Below are positions 50,309 through 58,723 of a stretch of 64,000 nt of DNA, in pieces (positions within the stretch are counted from its first letter, which is position 1; each line of letters opens with the position of its first letter). The position numbers were made by a program, and so were the translations under genes. Source of the stretch: Pedobacter sp014947265 (GTDB lineage: Bacteria; Bacteroidota; Bacteroidia; Sphingobacteriales; Sphingobacteriaceae); NCBI RefSeq assembly GCF_014947265.1, contig NZ_JADCNK010000004.1:248001-312000 (forward strand). Reading direction: 5' to 3'. The notes under the pieces were generated by a model, which was not told where the DNA came from, ran no database searches, and was given only the letters and a program-made list of their open reading frames with translations.

Positions 50309-51553
50309 TCAAATCCATAAGGATAGTATGGCAACTATCAAGGCTGCAGTCATAATTACACTTCCCAATTTTAAAAATGTCCAGGCATTTACTGCTTGCC
50401 CCTCACGTCTTAAAGCCACCAGCCATAGTATAGTAGCCAATGAACCTGTTATGGAGAGGTTGGGGCCGAGGTCTATGCCAATCAGCACCGCGCTTTTAAC
50501 CATATCTGGTGTATGTGTGCTTTGCAGCACATTTCCTGCTATTAAACCGGCCGGCAAATTATTCATTAAATTGCAGGCTACAGCGGTCACAGTACCACTA
50601 AGCCACACAGCTGCCGTCTCAGATCGTGCTATCGCATCATTTAACATTGCACTTAAATGTTGGGTCATCCCGGTTTTATTTAAAGCTTCTACTACTACAA
50701 ATAAACCTGCTACCAACGGAAGTACTGCCCAGGATATCCCCTTAATAACATTGACCGGGTTTTTTCTTGCTCTGGCCAATACAATTGCGCTGGTGGTAAC
50801 ACCAGTAATTAATGTAGGCAATCCAAGTTGAATATTCCATGCCGAAGCAGCCAGCAAAACAGCAGCAGTTCCACAGATTCCAATTAAAGCTGTTTTACCG
50901 CCAGGGCTTAATTCAGGCAAACTAATGTCAGTTCTGATTTTCTGTTTAAAACATTCGCGCTGAGAAAATCGGAGCATAAAATAAGTAACGGTAATGGCGC
51001 ATATAGAGGGGATAAGGAACAAACTTAGCCAATGCATTAAGGATGGCATGTGTTTGCCATAAATGACCAGATTTGCAGGGTTTGAAATGGGCAGCATAAA
51101 AGAAGCTGCATTAGCAATGAAAGCACAGATCAATAAATACGGCAGTGGTTTTTCTACTTTAGCTGCTTTAACTGCAGCGGCCACGGCTGGCGTTAGCACC
51201 ACAGCTGTGGCATCATTGGAAAGAAATGTAGTTACAATAACACCAACAAGATAGATCAGCAAAAATAACTTTCCTGAAGATCCATTAGCCCTTAAAGTGG
51301 CATGGGCAGCCAGCCAATCGAACAGTTTTTCCTCCCGGGCTGTTTCGGCCAGCAACATCATGCCCGTCAGGAATAAATAAACATCTAAACCTTTTTCTAC
51401 CCCATAAAAGGCATCAGATGGGCTAATCAGCTGGAATAATAATAATAAGGCAGCCCCACTTATGGCGTACACTGCTTCTGTAACTTTAAAAGGCCTGATG
51501 ATCACACCTGCTATTGCCAGGAAGGAAATGATCCAGATTAGAATGTTATTCAT
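50309..51553 (-). CDS. ArsB/NhaD-superfamily membrane permease
   Basis: A 414-residue permease with ten to twelve membrane helices. The conserved SNDATAVVLTPAV in the first half and its counterpart DLGPNLSITGSLATILW in the second half form the two pseudo-symmetric signatures of the ion transporter superfamily that includes arsenite pumps and SLC13-type anion carriers. No arsR or arsC is adjacent, so arsenite is only one option. Last gene of the minus-strand run. Confidence 0.82.
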   Translation of the reverse strand: MNNILIWIISFLAIAGVIIRPFKVTEAVYAISGAALLLLFQLISPSDAFYGVEKGLDVYLFLTGMMLLAETAREEKLFDWLAAHATLRANGSSGKLFLLIYLVGVIVTTFLSNDATAVVLTPAVAAAVKAAKVEKPLPYLLICAFIANAASFMLPISNPANLVIYGKHMPSLMHWLSLFLIPSICAITVTYFMLRFSQRECFKQKIRTDISLPELSPGGKTALIGICGTAAVLLAASAWNIQLGLPTLITGVTTSAIVLARARKNPVNVIKGISWAVLPLVAGLFVVVEALNKTGMTQHLSAMLNDAIARSETAAVWLSGTVTAVACNLMNNLPAGLIAGNVLQSTHTPDMVKSAVLIGIDLGPNLSITGSLATILWLVALRREGQAVNAWTFLKLGSVIMTAALIVAILSLWI

Positions 51554-51567
51554 ATTTTTTTATAGCG

Positions 51568-52689
51568 CTAAGATATTGGTTTTCCATTACGGTTAGGGCC
51601 TAGTTGTGTACCCATGATCCCGTTTTCCGGCCAGGTGCCAATAGTATTTGCATCGCTGCCATCTTTAATACTTTGGGGCGAAATGTATTTTTCTGTAGCA
51701 GGCTGTATGGTCCAGATACCGGGACGGCCTGTAACATCGGTCGCTTTGATGATCAAATTATTCAAAGGTTGTTCTAAAACGCCGACTTTGGCTTTCCATA
51801 ATCCATCTTTTTCTTCAAAGGTCATATCTTGCCAATCCAATAAACCAGATTTACATACTACAGACGAGATTTTCCGTGAACCCAATACTAAAGCAGAAGC
51901 TTCATATTCTCCTTTAACCGTTTGGTTGTCTCTGTTCAATAAACGGTAATCAGCCGGCCAGGTAACCATTACAAATGGAAAAGGTTCTGCCAGTTGTTTA
52001 AAACGCCAGCTAACAGCAGATTTATGAACAGTAATGATCGAATAACCAACCGGCCCCTCTTCAATCTGCCCGGTCGATCTGGTCGCGGTGAAAATCGTTT
52101 GACCGTTATTGGCGATCTCGTTGTAATGCGTGTGCCCCATATCCACCAGCACTACATCATATTTTTCCAACATCTTATTGATGGATTGCCGCTCATCCGG
52201 TGCTTTCAAATCAGCAGGAAAAACATGCATAAACAGAAGAATCTTTTCCCCGCTATCTGTAGCCGCAGCCATTTCTTTTTCCAACCATTCTAATTGTTTA
52301 ATATCTAATCTAAAATCCGGTCCGCCAGCTCCAAATCCGCAAACATCTATAAACAGGCATCTGTTATCTTTATGTAAAACTGATAGTGGTAGTTTTTGGG
52401 TTTGAGGCATTTTATACATATTATCGAGGCTGCCTTGTTCCATATCATGGTCACCTGCCAGTATATAGACCGGTATGCTTAACATTTTAAGGGCAGTAGC
52501 GACTAATTTATATTGTTCAGGCAAACCGTTATCGGCATTGTCGCCGGGTAACAGGACAAAATCAAGCTGACCGTTTAGTTCTGTTTCAATTTGAGCTATA
52601 ATCGACAGCAGATCTATGTAATTCTGTTCTTTGGCTTTAGTAATGTGCAGATCTCCTAAATGAGCGAAGATTAATGGGGCTGAACGCAT
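51568..52689 (-). CDS. Calcineurin-like metallophosphoesterase
   Basis: A 373-residue phosphoesterase without a signal peptide. Metal-binding motifs in order: AHLGDLHIT (about 9-17), LLPGDNADNG (about 46-55), AGDHDME (about 78-84, replacing the usual GNHD), HVFPAD, and MGHTHYNE (about 195). A C-terminal beta domain follows (about 245-373). The substrate is not predictable; relatives act on cyclic nucleotides, phosphodiesters or phosphoproteins. It starts 15 bp upstream of the permease start side, so the two are cotranscribed. Confidence 0.85.
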   Translation of the reverse strand: MRSAPLIFAHLGDLHITKAKEQNYIDLLSIIAQIETELNGQLDFVLLPGDNADNGLPEQYKLVATALKMLSIPVYILAGDHDMEQGSLDNMYKMPQTQKLPLSVLHKDNRCLFIDVCGFGAGGPDFRLDIKQLEWLEKEMAAATDSGEKILLFMHVFPADLKAPDERQSINKMLEKYDVVLVDMGHTHYNEIANNGQTIFTATRSTGQIEEGPVGYSIITVHKSAVSWRFKQLAEPFPFVMVTWPADYRLLNRDNQTVKGEYEASALVLGSRKISSVVCKSGLLDWQDMTFEEKDGLWKAKVGVLEQPLNNLIIKATDVTGRPGIWTIQPATEKYISPQSIKDGSDANTIGTWPENGIMGTQLGPNRNGKPIS

Positions 52690-52832
52690 AAATTTATTTT
52701 TTTGTATTCTCGAAGTGTTTTTAAAGATCCTGTAGCATCTTGTTTCTCTTTTGTTATCATGTGATGTGTTTTTTTAACCTTCTATAATGGCGTTCATTTA
52801 TTACTATGCTATCATATGAGAATTAATATAGA

Positions 52833-54050
52833 TTAGCAAGCATCCTTGATTGTTTTTGCAAATATGATCCACAACAGGATGGAACCGATGGCGAACGCAC
52901 CAAGGATCATAAAAGTAGTACTATAACCTATTCCCTGAGCTATCCAGCCTCCAATTGCCGGGCTAAATGAAGCACCTAGTCCCTGTACTGTCATCACTGC
53001 GCCCTGTCCGATATTTACGCGTCCCGTGCCATTCAATATATGAGCAACCAATCCGGGAACTGCAACACTTTGCAGGCCGGCTCCAATTCCGTCTAAAATT
53101 TGTACGGGATAGATTCCTATGTGACTGTGCATATAAGCGGCAAATAAACCACGGATAGGTAACGATAGGAAAGAGATGAATAATACCAACCAGTAGCCTT
53201 TTTTATCTGCCATCTTCATGGCTAATAATGAGGTGCCGATCATGACCAGTTGCGCGATAATAATAGTCATAGCCACAAACATGGAAGCATTACCCTGGCC
53301 ATTAGCGGCAGCGGCAAGGCCATAAAGTGGTAGCATAGCGCCGTTCCCCAAATGAAAAAATGCCAATGCACCTGCAAGTACTAATAATGATTTACACTGA
53401 AATAATACTTTAAATCCACTTGCTTTCTCATTTTTATCCCCCTCTTTCATGCCTCTTGCCACATGATCGTCAATGGATTTAGCCGGAATCAATAACACTG
53501 AAATAATGGATAGTACGCCAAAAAAAGCAGCTAAAATAAATATTGCCGTTATGCCGAATTTATAACCCAGATAACCAGAAAGCGCAGAACCTACCACATT
53601 GCCTGCATGATTAAATGCCTGGTTATAACCGTTTTGTTTGTTAAACCCTTTTTGCTTCACTATGCCCAGCGTGATTCCGATTATAGCCGGACCAATAGCC
53701 GATCCGGCAATAGCTGTTGCCACCTGCGAAATACTAACCAGCCAAAACTCCTGGGTAAATAAGATTATAGCCGATGCCAATATGGTGAAGATCGCTGATA
53801 TAACCACATAAAACCGCTTCCTTTTGGTGGCATCGATTAATGCACCAGCCGGAATGGTCATAATCATTCCGGCAACTCCGCCTATGGTCATGACTGAACC
53901 AATCAGTCCGCTTTTCCAGCCATGTGCTAAAAGGAATATTCCTAAAAATGGCCCGATTCCAGCCTGGAGATCAGCCATGAAAAAATTAAGAGATTGTAAT
54001 GGCCAGATTACCCTCTTATCTGTTACACCTGTTGCTACTTGTTTGCTCAT
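52833..54050 (-). CDS. MFS transporter
   Basis: A 405-residue major facilitator with twelve hydrophobic segments. The loop 2-3 motif region is replaced by PAGALIDATKRKRFYV, characteristic of the MFS fold; the two halves are joined by a charged loop (IDDHVARGMKEGDKNEK). The substrate is not predicted. It is separated from the phosphoesterase by 143 bp, which lacks a terminator, so it may be read with it. Confidence 0.88.
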   Translation of the reverse strand: MSKQVATGVTDKRVIWPLQSLNFFMADLQAGIGPFLGIFLLAHGWKSGLIGSVMTIGGVAGMIMTIPAGALIDATKRKRFYVVISAIFTILASAIILFTQEFWLVSISQVATAIAGSAIGPAIIGITLGIVKQKGFNKQNGYNQAFNHAGNVVGSALSGYLGYKFGITAIFILAAFFGVLSIISVLLIPAKSIDDHVARGMKEGDKNEKASGFKVLFQCKSLLVLAGALAFFHLGNGAMLPLYGLAAAANGQGNASMFVAMTIIIAQLVMIGTSLLAMKMADKKGYWLVLFISFLSLPIRGLFAAYMHSHIGIYPVQILDGIGAGLQSVAVPGLVAHILNGTGRVNIGQGAVMTVQGLGASFSPAIGGWIAQGIGYSTTFMILGAFAIGSILLWIIFAKTIKDAC

Positions 54051-54213
54051 ATAATTTCCTTAACATCTTGAGCATTATTATGTTTAAACCCTTAATAGGA
54101 ATAATTTATGTTAATTAATTGTAAATCAGTTTTTTGTGCTCTTTTTTGATGGGATTAATTTTTCTTCATATTAAAAAGTGGTGCGAGATCACGTTTTAGA
54201 TCGATACTGACCG

Positions 54214-55551
54214 CTATGCGCTGATTGGCAAGTCTACTATTGCTTCAAATGAAAAGTTGCTGCTTTCCATCCGGAAATTTCCATCATGTAAGTGTGTTAT
54301 CTCTTTAACCAGCCAAAGACCAATGCCTGCACCATTTGAGTCTATAGCCTCTCTATGGAAGGCATTTTGGAGATTTTCAGTCGGGAAACTTTCTTCGTTA
54401 ATCGTATTTTTAAAGCTTATGGCAATATGATCCTTCAATGTAGATTGCTGAACAGAGCAGCTGATGGTGGTATCTGGAGTAGCATATTTAACTGCATTTT
54501 CTAGGAGGTTCATCAGTAAGATATTCAATTTATCATCATCGGCAGTTATCAAAAATGTCTCTGCATCTTTATCAAAATCAATAGTTGAGTTTAATCCTTT
54601 TTGTTGCAGAAATGGTTGGAACCTGTGAAATAACCGAAGTATAACCAATGAAAGATCTATTTGTTGCTTGTGCAAAGTAATACCACTACTTTTTAACTGG
54701 CTCACCAATAAAAATTCCTGTACCACTTGTTGCAGCCTGTTAATTTCAGCGAGCTGACTTTTCATCAGGTTTGATAACTCGGGCGCCAATACCGGTTTAG
54801 ATAGGTGGACTTCTATTTCGGCACGCATAATGGCAAGCGGTGTCTTTAATTCATGTGAGGCCGAGGCAAAAAAGTTTTGCTGCTGCTGTAACGATTCATC
54901 GATCCTGACTAACATCATATTTATGGTTTCCGTTAATTCCTGCAATTCATCATTCGTTTTCTTAACAGGAATTACATCCCTGAGTTGATGCGCATTGATG
55001 AGCTTGGCAGCTTTAATGATACGCTGCACGGGCTGTAATAAATAGAACGATAAAATATAGGCAATTAAACCTGCAAGCAAAACACTCAACAGGCTACAGG
55101 CAAATAGCAGTAAGAGCAGGTATTGTAAATTATTATTTAATTGCTCTGCACTGCGTACTAGGATCAATTCGGCGGGGTTATCTTCATTACTGCTGATTAC
55201 GTAGGCAACCCTCATTCCCAAGGTATCGGTTACGCCTGTCTTTGTAGGTGTACGGATATTTTTAATAATCCCCGGCGACTGAAAAACTGTTATGGGCTTT
55301 CCTGCTGAATGGTATAATACCCTAATTGAGGTGTTGTTATCAGGCAGAGGAATAATTGCCGGTAATACTTCGGTTTTATCCAAAAGTGTTTGGGCCCTGG
55401 CGATTAAATAAGCATCATTATCGGATATCATCAGCATCCTGATCTTCCGGTAACAGTAAAGGTTGAAGGAGAAACTCAACAAAATAAAGATCAGGCTGAA
55501 TGCTGCCGTTATTTTTAATTTGATGCCGAACTGACGCTTTCCTGTCATCAT
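54214..55551 (-). CDS. Sensor histidine kinase (QseC/CusS-like layout)
   Basis: A 445-residue membrane kinase. Two membrane helices (about 14-33 and 139-168) enclose a periplasmic sensor of about 100 residues; a HAMP domain follows (about 170-220). HisKA has the phosphorylated His233 in SASHELKTPLA, and HATPase motifs NLLENAVKYA and GAGIGLWLVKEI are present. It starts directly after the response regulator stop (TAAATG), so they form one unit. The signal is unknown; QseC-like sensors respond to metals or host signals. Confidence 0.9.
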   Translation of the reverse strand: MMTGKRQFGIKLKITAAFSLIFILLSFSFNLYCYRKIRMLMISDNDAYLIARAQTLLDKTEVLPAIIPLPDNNTSIRVLYHSAGKPITVFQSPGIIKNIRTPTKTGVTDTLGMRVAYVISSNEDNPAELILVRSAEQLNNNLQYLLLLLFACSLLSVLLAGLIAYILSFYLLQPVQRIIKAAKLINAHQLRDVIPVKKTNDELQELTETINMMLVRIDESLQQQQNFFASASHELKTPLAIMRAEIEVHLSKPVLAPELSNLMKSQLAEINRLQQVVQEFLLVSQLKSSGITLHKQQIDLSLVILRLFHRFQPFLQQKGLNSTIDFDKDAETFLITADDDKLNILLMNLLENAVKYATPDTTISCSVQQSTLKDHIAISFKNTINEESFPTENLQNAFHREAIDSNGAGIGLWLVKEITHLHDGNFRMESSNFSFEAIVDLPISA

Positions 55552-56235
55552 TTAATCTTGTTTTACATCGCCTTTCAGTACATAACCCCGCCCAACAACC
55601 GTGTGGATCAATTCTTCATCATAACCTCTATCCATTTTTTTCCGAAGCTGGTAAAGGTGTACTTCTATTACATTGCTACCGGGATCGAAGTTTATGTCCC
55701 ATACTTTTTCGAGAATCTGTGATTTTGTTACTACGTTGTTCTGATTAGCAAGCAGGAACTCCAGCAAGGCAAATTCACGATTACTCAATATCAATGGTTT
55801 ACCGGCCCGGCTTACTTCTCTTGTCAGCAGGTCTACCTTTAGATCAGAAACCTGTAATTTGAGTGAACCCTGTGCTAAAGACCGGCGTTGTACAGAGCGT
55901 ACCCTGGCTAACAGTTCATCAAGCTCAAATGGCTTTTTAAGGTAATCAATAGCGCCATGGTCAAGCCCGTTTATCACGTGCTCTGTATCGTTTAATGCAC
56001 TTATTATAATCACCTGCGTTTGATTATTAAAACTGCGCAGGTTTTTTAAAACTTCCAACCCATTAAGTGTGGGTAACATCATATCCAATAAGATAAGATC
56101 ATAATTGCCAACCATAGCCGTTTCCAAGCCTTTATTACCATCGGCAACCTGATCACAGATGTGACCGGCCTGCGTAAGGGCGTCAGCAATAAATCCTGCT
56201 AACTTTAACTCATCTTCTATTAATAATATTTTCAT
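55552..56235 (-). CDS. OmpR-family response regulator
   Basis: A 227-residue regulator. The receiver has IEDELK near residues 6-11, phosphoacceptor Asp51 in LILLDMMLPTLNG, and Lys in YLKKPF. The C-terminal winged helix ends in VVGRGYVLKGD. It overlaps the upstream membrane-protein stop by 4 bp (ATGA) and abuts the kinase start. The 16-bp palindrome at 57896 upstream of the unit is a plausible, unproven binding site. Confidence 0.92.
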   Translation of the reverse strand: MKILLIEDELKLAGFIADALTQAGHICDQVADGNKGLETAMVGNYDLILLDMMLPTLNGLEVLKNLRSFNNQTQVIIISALNDTEHVINGLDHGAIDYLKKPFELDELLARVRSVQRRSLAQGSLKLQVSDLKVDLLTREVSRAGKPLILSNREFALLEFLLANQNNVVTKSQILEKVWDINFDPGSNVIEVHLYQLRKKMDRGYDEELIHTVVGRGYVLKGDVKQD

Positions 56236-56966
56236 CTTACCAGGAATGTTTTGTTATCTATCGTAATGCTAAGCACAATGTATACTTTATCATGATTTAT
56301 ATTAATAAAGCCCTGGTCATCCTGACGTCTCACCGCTACAAGATGAAATATGTCGCTTTCTTTGATGAGGTGTGCGATATCATCTACCAGCCCCGGCTTA
56401 AAGTGAAATAAAAGGTTATTCTTTCTCAGGGCCACAATACCACCATATTGATCTGTGATCAAAACAGGTTTCTCCAGTTTAAATTTTTCTGTTTGCTGAT
56501 TTGGAACATCCGGAGGTGGGGGTAAATCCTCGAGAGTCTGACTAATGCCCGTTCTATTATTCTTAATGGCTATTAATTGGTAACCAACTACTTCATCGCT
56601 CGGATTTAAACCATAAGTTACCGTAACCAATTCTCCTATGGTACCAATCCTGGTTACCCATGCTGCTGTATGTGGCCGAAAATCGATAGTGATTGAACCA
56701 GCCTTTTCGGTTTTTAGTTCCAGTGAATTGATATCTAAATGAGGATTGTTTTTATACCTGGTAACGATTCCGGTAATTATCCGTTGTTTTTGCAGGCGTT
56801 CCATCGGTGGCCTGTCAAGTTGTATTGGAGCTTTCGGTAATAAAGGCACAGGAGGTTTTATTAATAACCAGATAATAACCAATAGTAAAATAATGATTAC
56901 TACCAACAGGGGGCGGTAATTTTTCATCGTTAATGGCTCTACGTCATTATCTTGCTCCATTTTCAT
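56232..56966 (-). CDS. Membrane-anchored protein with OB-fold-like repeats
   Basis: A 244-residue protein with one N-terminal membrane helix (YRPLLVVIIILLLVIIWLLI, about 17-36). The extracytoplasmic part holds an OB-like segment, IITGIVTRYKNNPHLDINSL and following (about 63-125), and a second segment near the C terminus ending ITIDNKTFLVR. The same ending plan (IEINGQTYLLR) closes the protein encoded at 57086-57820. It overlaps the response regulator start by 4 bp (ATGA). Function unknown; position suggests an accessory of the two-component system. An in-frame ATG at 56960 is an equal start. Confidence 0.7.
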   Translation of the reverse strand: MKMEQDNDVEPLTMKNYRPLLVVIIILLLVIIWLLIKPPVPLLPKAPIQLDRPPMERLQKQRIITGIVTRYKNNPHLDINSLELKTEKAGSITIDFRPHTAAWVTRIGTIGELVTVTYGLNPSDEVVGYQLIAIKNNRTGISQTLEDLPPPPDVPNQQTEKFKLEKPVLITDQYGGIVALRKNNLLFHFKPGLVDDIAHLIKESDIFHLVAVRRQDDQGFININHDKVYIVLSITIDNKTFLVR

Positions 56967-57044
56967 ACAATCTGCAAAATACCATTATATTTTATCAGTT
57001 AACAGCGAAGCAGCCAATTAGTTCATACGCGTCAACAATTAATT

Positions 57045-57080
57045 TTAGATTGGGAGAGCGAAATAGCTCTCCCAATCTAA
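57045..57080 (-). terminator. Strong hairpin after the OB-like exported gene
   Basis: TTAGATTGGGAGAGC (57045-57059) and its perfect complement (57066-57080) form a 15-bp stem with a 6-nt loop, 5 bp after the stop at 57086. No T-run follows on the minus strand. It may be a processing or stability element rather than a full terminator. Confidence 0.6.
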
Positions 57081-57085
57081 CCAGA

Positions 57086-57820
57086 TTATCTTAACAGATA
57101 AGTCTGTCCATTAATCTCTATGGTTTCCGGATGAATGATCGTTGGGGCACCGGTTTCTAAGGCCACACCTGATGGTGGCGTGTCTTTAATGCCGGTTACC
57201 TTTACTTTATCTCCAGCTTTTAGTAGAGATTGTAACTGTTCAATTGCAGGTGGAGGCAAATCTATCTGGATCTTATTATCGAGATTAAGCCCGCGGATTG
57301 CGCCTCCCTGGTCACGCTTAAAATCACTGATTTTTCCTGTAAAGGTTCCAGGCTGTGCATTAACCGGTACAATAGGTACAGTTGGCGGGGTATCTACTAT
57401 TTGCGTTCCATCAACCAGCAAACTCGCCATTTGGAATACATTTACACCATCTGGTCCATTATCTGTAAAGCCTTTTACAGTTACCGATTTACCTTTAGCT
57501 GCTGCACTCATCAATTGTTTACCTAGTTGTTCAGGAAATCTGACTGTGATTACCTGACTGCCATTTTGCAAGGTGAAACTATTATAGATATACCTGTCAT
57601 TCGTTTGGTAGGCAATAACCTTTCCGTTCAGCGAAGTTAAAACTTTTAAAGCACCGCCTTCCAAACCGCCTCTGTTTCGTCCAGGAAGAGGAAGCATTTC
57701 TCCAGGCCCTCCTGCCGGTGGTGTCGGAGGGTTATCATTTGGGCGTACCTGCGCTAGTGTTACTATACTCATCAGCGCGAAACAAGCAGTTATTGCTGTT
57801 TTTTTGATTTGACTTTTCAT
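57086..57820 (-). CDS. Exported protein with OB-fold-like domains (DUF5666-like)
   Basis: A 244-residue exported protein from ATG 57820 (a TTG at 57844 would add eight residues). Signal peptide to VTLAQ (about residue 24), a Pro-rich stretch (PNDNPPTPPAGGPG), then two or three OB-like segments, e.g. GTFTGKISDFKRDQGGAIRG with IQIDLPPPAIEQL and GDKVKVTGIKDTP. They resemble the DUF5666/BOF-type small exported domains. It is the first gene of the run that continues into the second OB-like protein, response regulator and kinase. Function inferred only by analogy with YgiW-type proteins. Confidence 0.72.
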   Translation of the reverse strand: MKSQIKKTAITACFALMSIVTLAQVRPNDNPPTPPAGGPGEMLPLPGRNRGGLEGGALKVLTSLNGKVIAYQTNDRYIYNSFTLQNGSQVITVRFPEQLGKQLMSAAAKGKSVTVKGFTDNGPDGVNVFQMASLLVDGTQIVDTPPTVPIVPVNAQPGTFTGKISDFKRDQGGAIRGLNLDNKIQIDLPPPAIEQLQSLLKAGDKVKVTGIKDTPPSGVALETGAPTIIHPETIEINGQTYLLR

Positions 57821-57857
57821 ATGCTCTCTTTTTTTGATTTTCAATAATTTTATGATT

Positions 57858-57865
57858 CAAAACTA
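57858..57865 (-). promoter_or_regulatory. Candidate -7 element of the OB/two-component unit
   Basis: TAGTTTTG on the minus strand, an exact TAnnTTTG match, 38 bp before the ATG at 57820. The -33 element is weak. Confidence 0.5.
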
Positions 57866-57895
57866 CGCTTGCGATCTGAAGAGGGTATGAAAAGC

Positions 57896-57911
57896 GAATT
57901 AAATTTAATTC
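57896..57911. promoter_or_regulatory. 16-bp perfect palindrome, candidate operator
   Basis: GAATTAAATTTAATTC is fully symmetric. It lies about 52 bp upstream of the expected start of the OB/two-component transcript, a typical activator position. Confidence 0.5.
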
Positions 57912-57959
57912 ATTTGATTATCCTCACCGGTTTAAAATGCGATCGTTGCCCTGAGGGGT

Positions 57960-58260
57960 AACTTATTTTATAAAAATCAACATGAGTGACGTTTAATTGA
58001 TTTCTTTTGCCCTAAGGCGCGGTCTTGCCTCGGCTCGCCGCCGCCGAAGGGCTCTTTCTTTTTGGCATCAAAAAGTAACAAAAAATGCCGGCTGAAAATT
58101 TATTCATTTATTGTTTATAACTTTCAACTGCATTCATGAGGGCTACGCCGTTTTCTTTTGAAGCCAGTTGTACGGCCAGAACAGTGCAGCCCGAAAAATT
58201 TGTTAGGCCGGATTTAAGTAGAACGGGGATACCGTGCTATGGCCTAGCTGGGTGGAAATG
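57960..58260. repeat. GC-richer noncoding block, probable dispersed repeat
   Basis: Stretch with GGCGCGGTCTTGCCTCGGCT, GCCGCCGCCGAAGGGCTC, and TTTGGCATCAAAAAGTAACA. The composition differs from the AT-rich spacers. No credible frame or tRNA is seen. Blocks with this TTTTTGGCATCAAAAAGTAAC wording recur, to my memory, between genes of related bacteria; it is unique in this window. Confidence 0.4.
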
Positions 58261-58319
58261 TGAAAGCAATTAAAATTCTGATTAATAACGATTTGTTAAA
58301 TAACGTCAATTGTAGCTGT

Positions 58320-58560
58320 AGCGAAGCGGAAAACTATTGAGTAAACCGAGCCTTAAGCGAGCTCACCGAAGGAATAGTAGATCCAAAACGTTAAGTTCTT
58401 AAGGAGTACAAACTTAGGAAGAACGATATTAGTGTCAGATGGAAACATCTGACAACACGAATAATCTTAATCAAGATGACCTCAATATTTTGATTTGCAA
58501 ATGATTGTTAAGCTTCATGTTAAATTAAAAAATCTAACATGAAGTTTAATGACTGTTTTC
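58320..58560 (+). ncRNA. Possible structured RNA or REP cluster
   Basis: Several paired segments in a row: ACTATT (58353-58358)/AATAGT around GAGC/GCTC; GTTCTT (58395-58400)/AAGAAC (58419-58424); TGTCAGATG-GAAA-CATCTGACA (58433-58454), a 9-bp perfect stem with a GNRA tetraloop; and CTTCATGTTA/TAACATGAAG near 58515-58545. It lies in the 900-bp gene-free stretch before the second SusC. No RNA family is recognised; a RAYT-type REP remnant is the alternative. Confidence 0.4.
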
Positions 58561-58723
58561 TTAACATTCCAATGCTTTTCCTTCCCGAATTTAACAATTC
58601 AGTATTTTTTACATCATAAATTCCTAACCAACCAAGCTCATCTTTGTAGCAAATTAGTCATTGGGTTTTGACCAAATGAGGTGCCGTTCTGGCTAATGCA
58701 AACAAACTATAAATTATTCATTC

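Noticed and set aside
50289..50831. 180-codon frame opposite the ArsB-like permease
   Set aside because: Antisense shadow; the permease frame has clear transporter signatures on the other strand.
51994..52405. Plus-strand frames opposite the metallophosphoesterase
   Set aside because: Antisense shadows of a gene with intact metal-binding motifs.
58320..58460. Group II intron 3' end
   Set aside because: GAGC/GCTC and GAAA loop drew attention, but no domain V sequence or reverse transcriptase is present.
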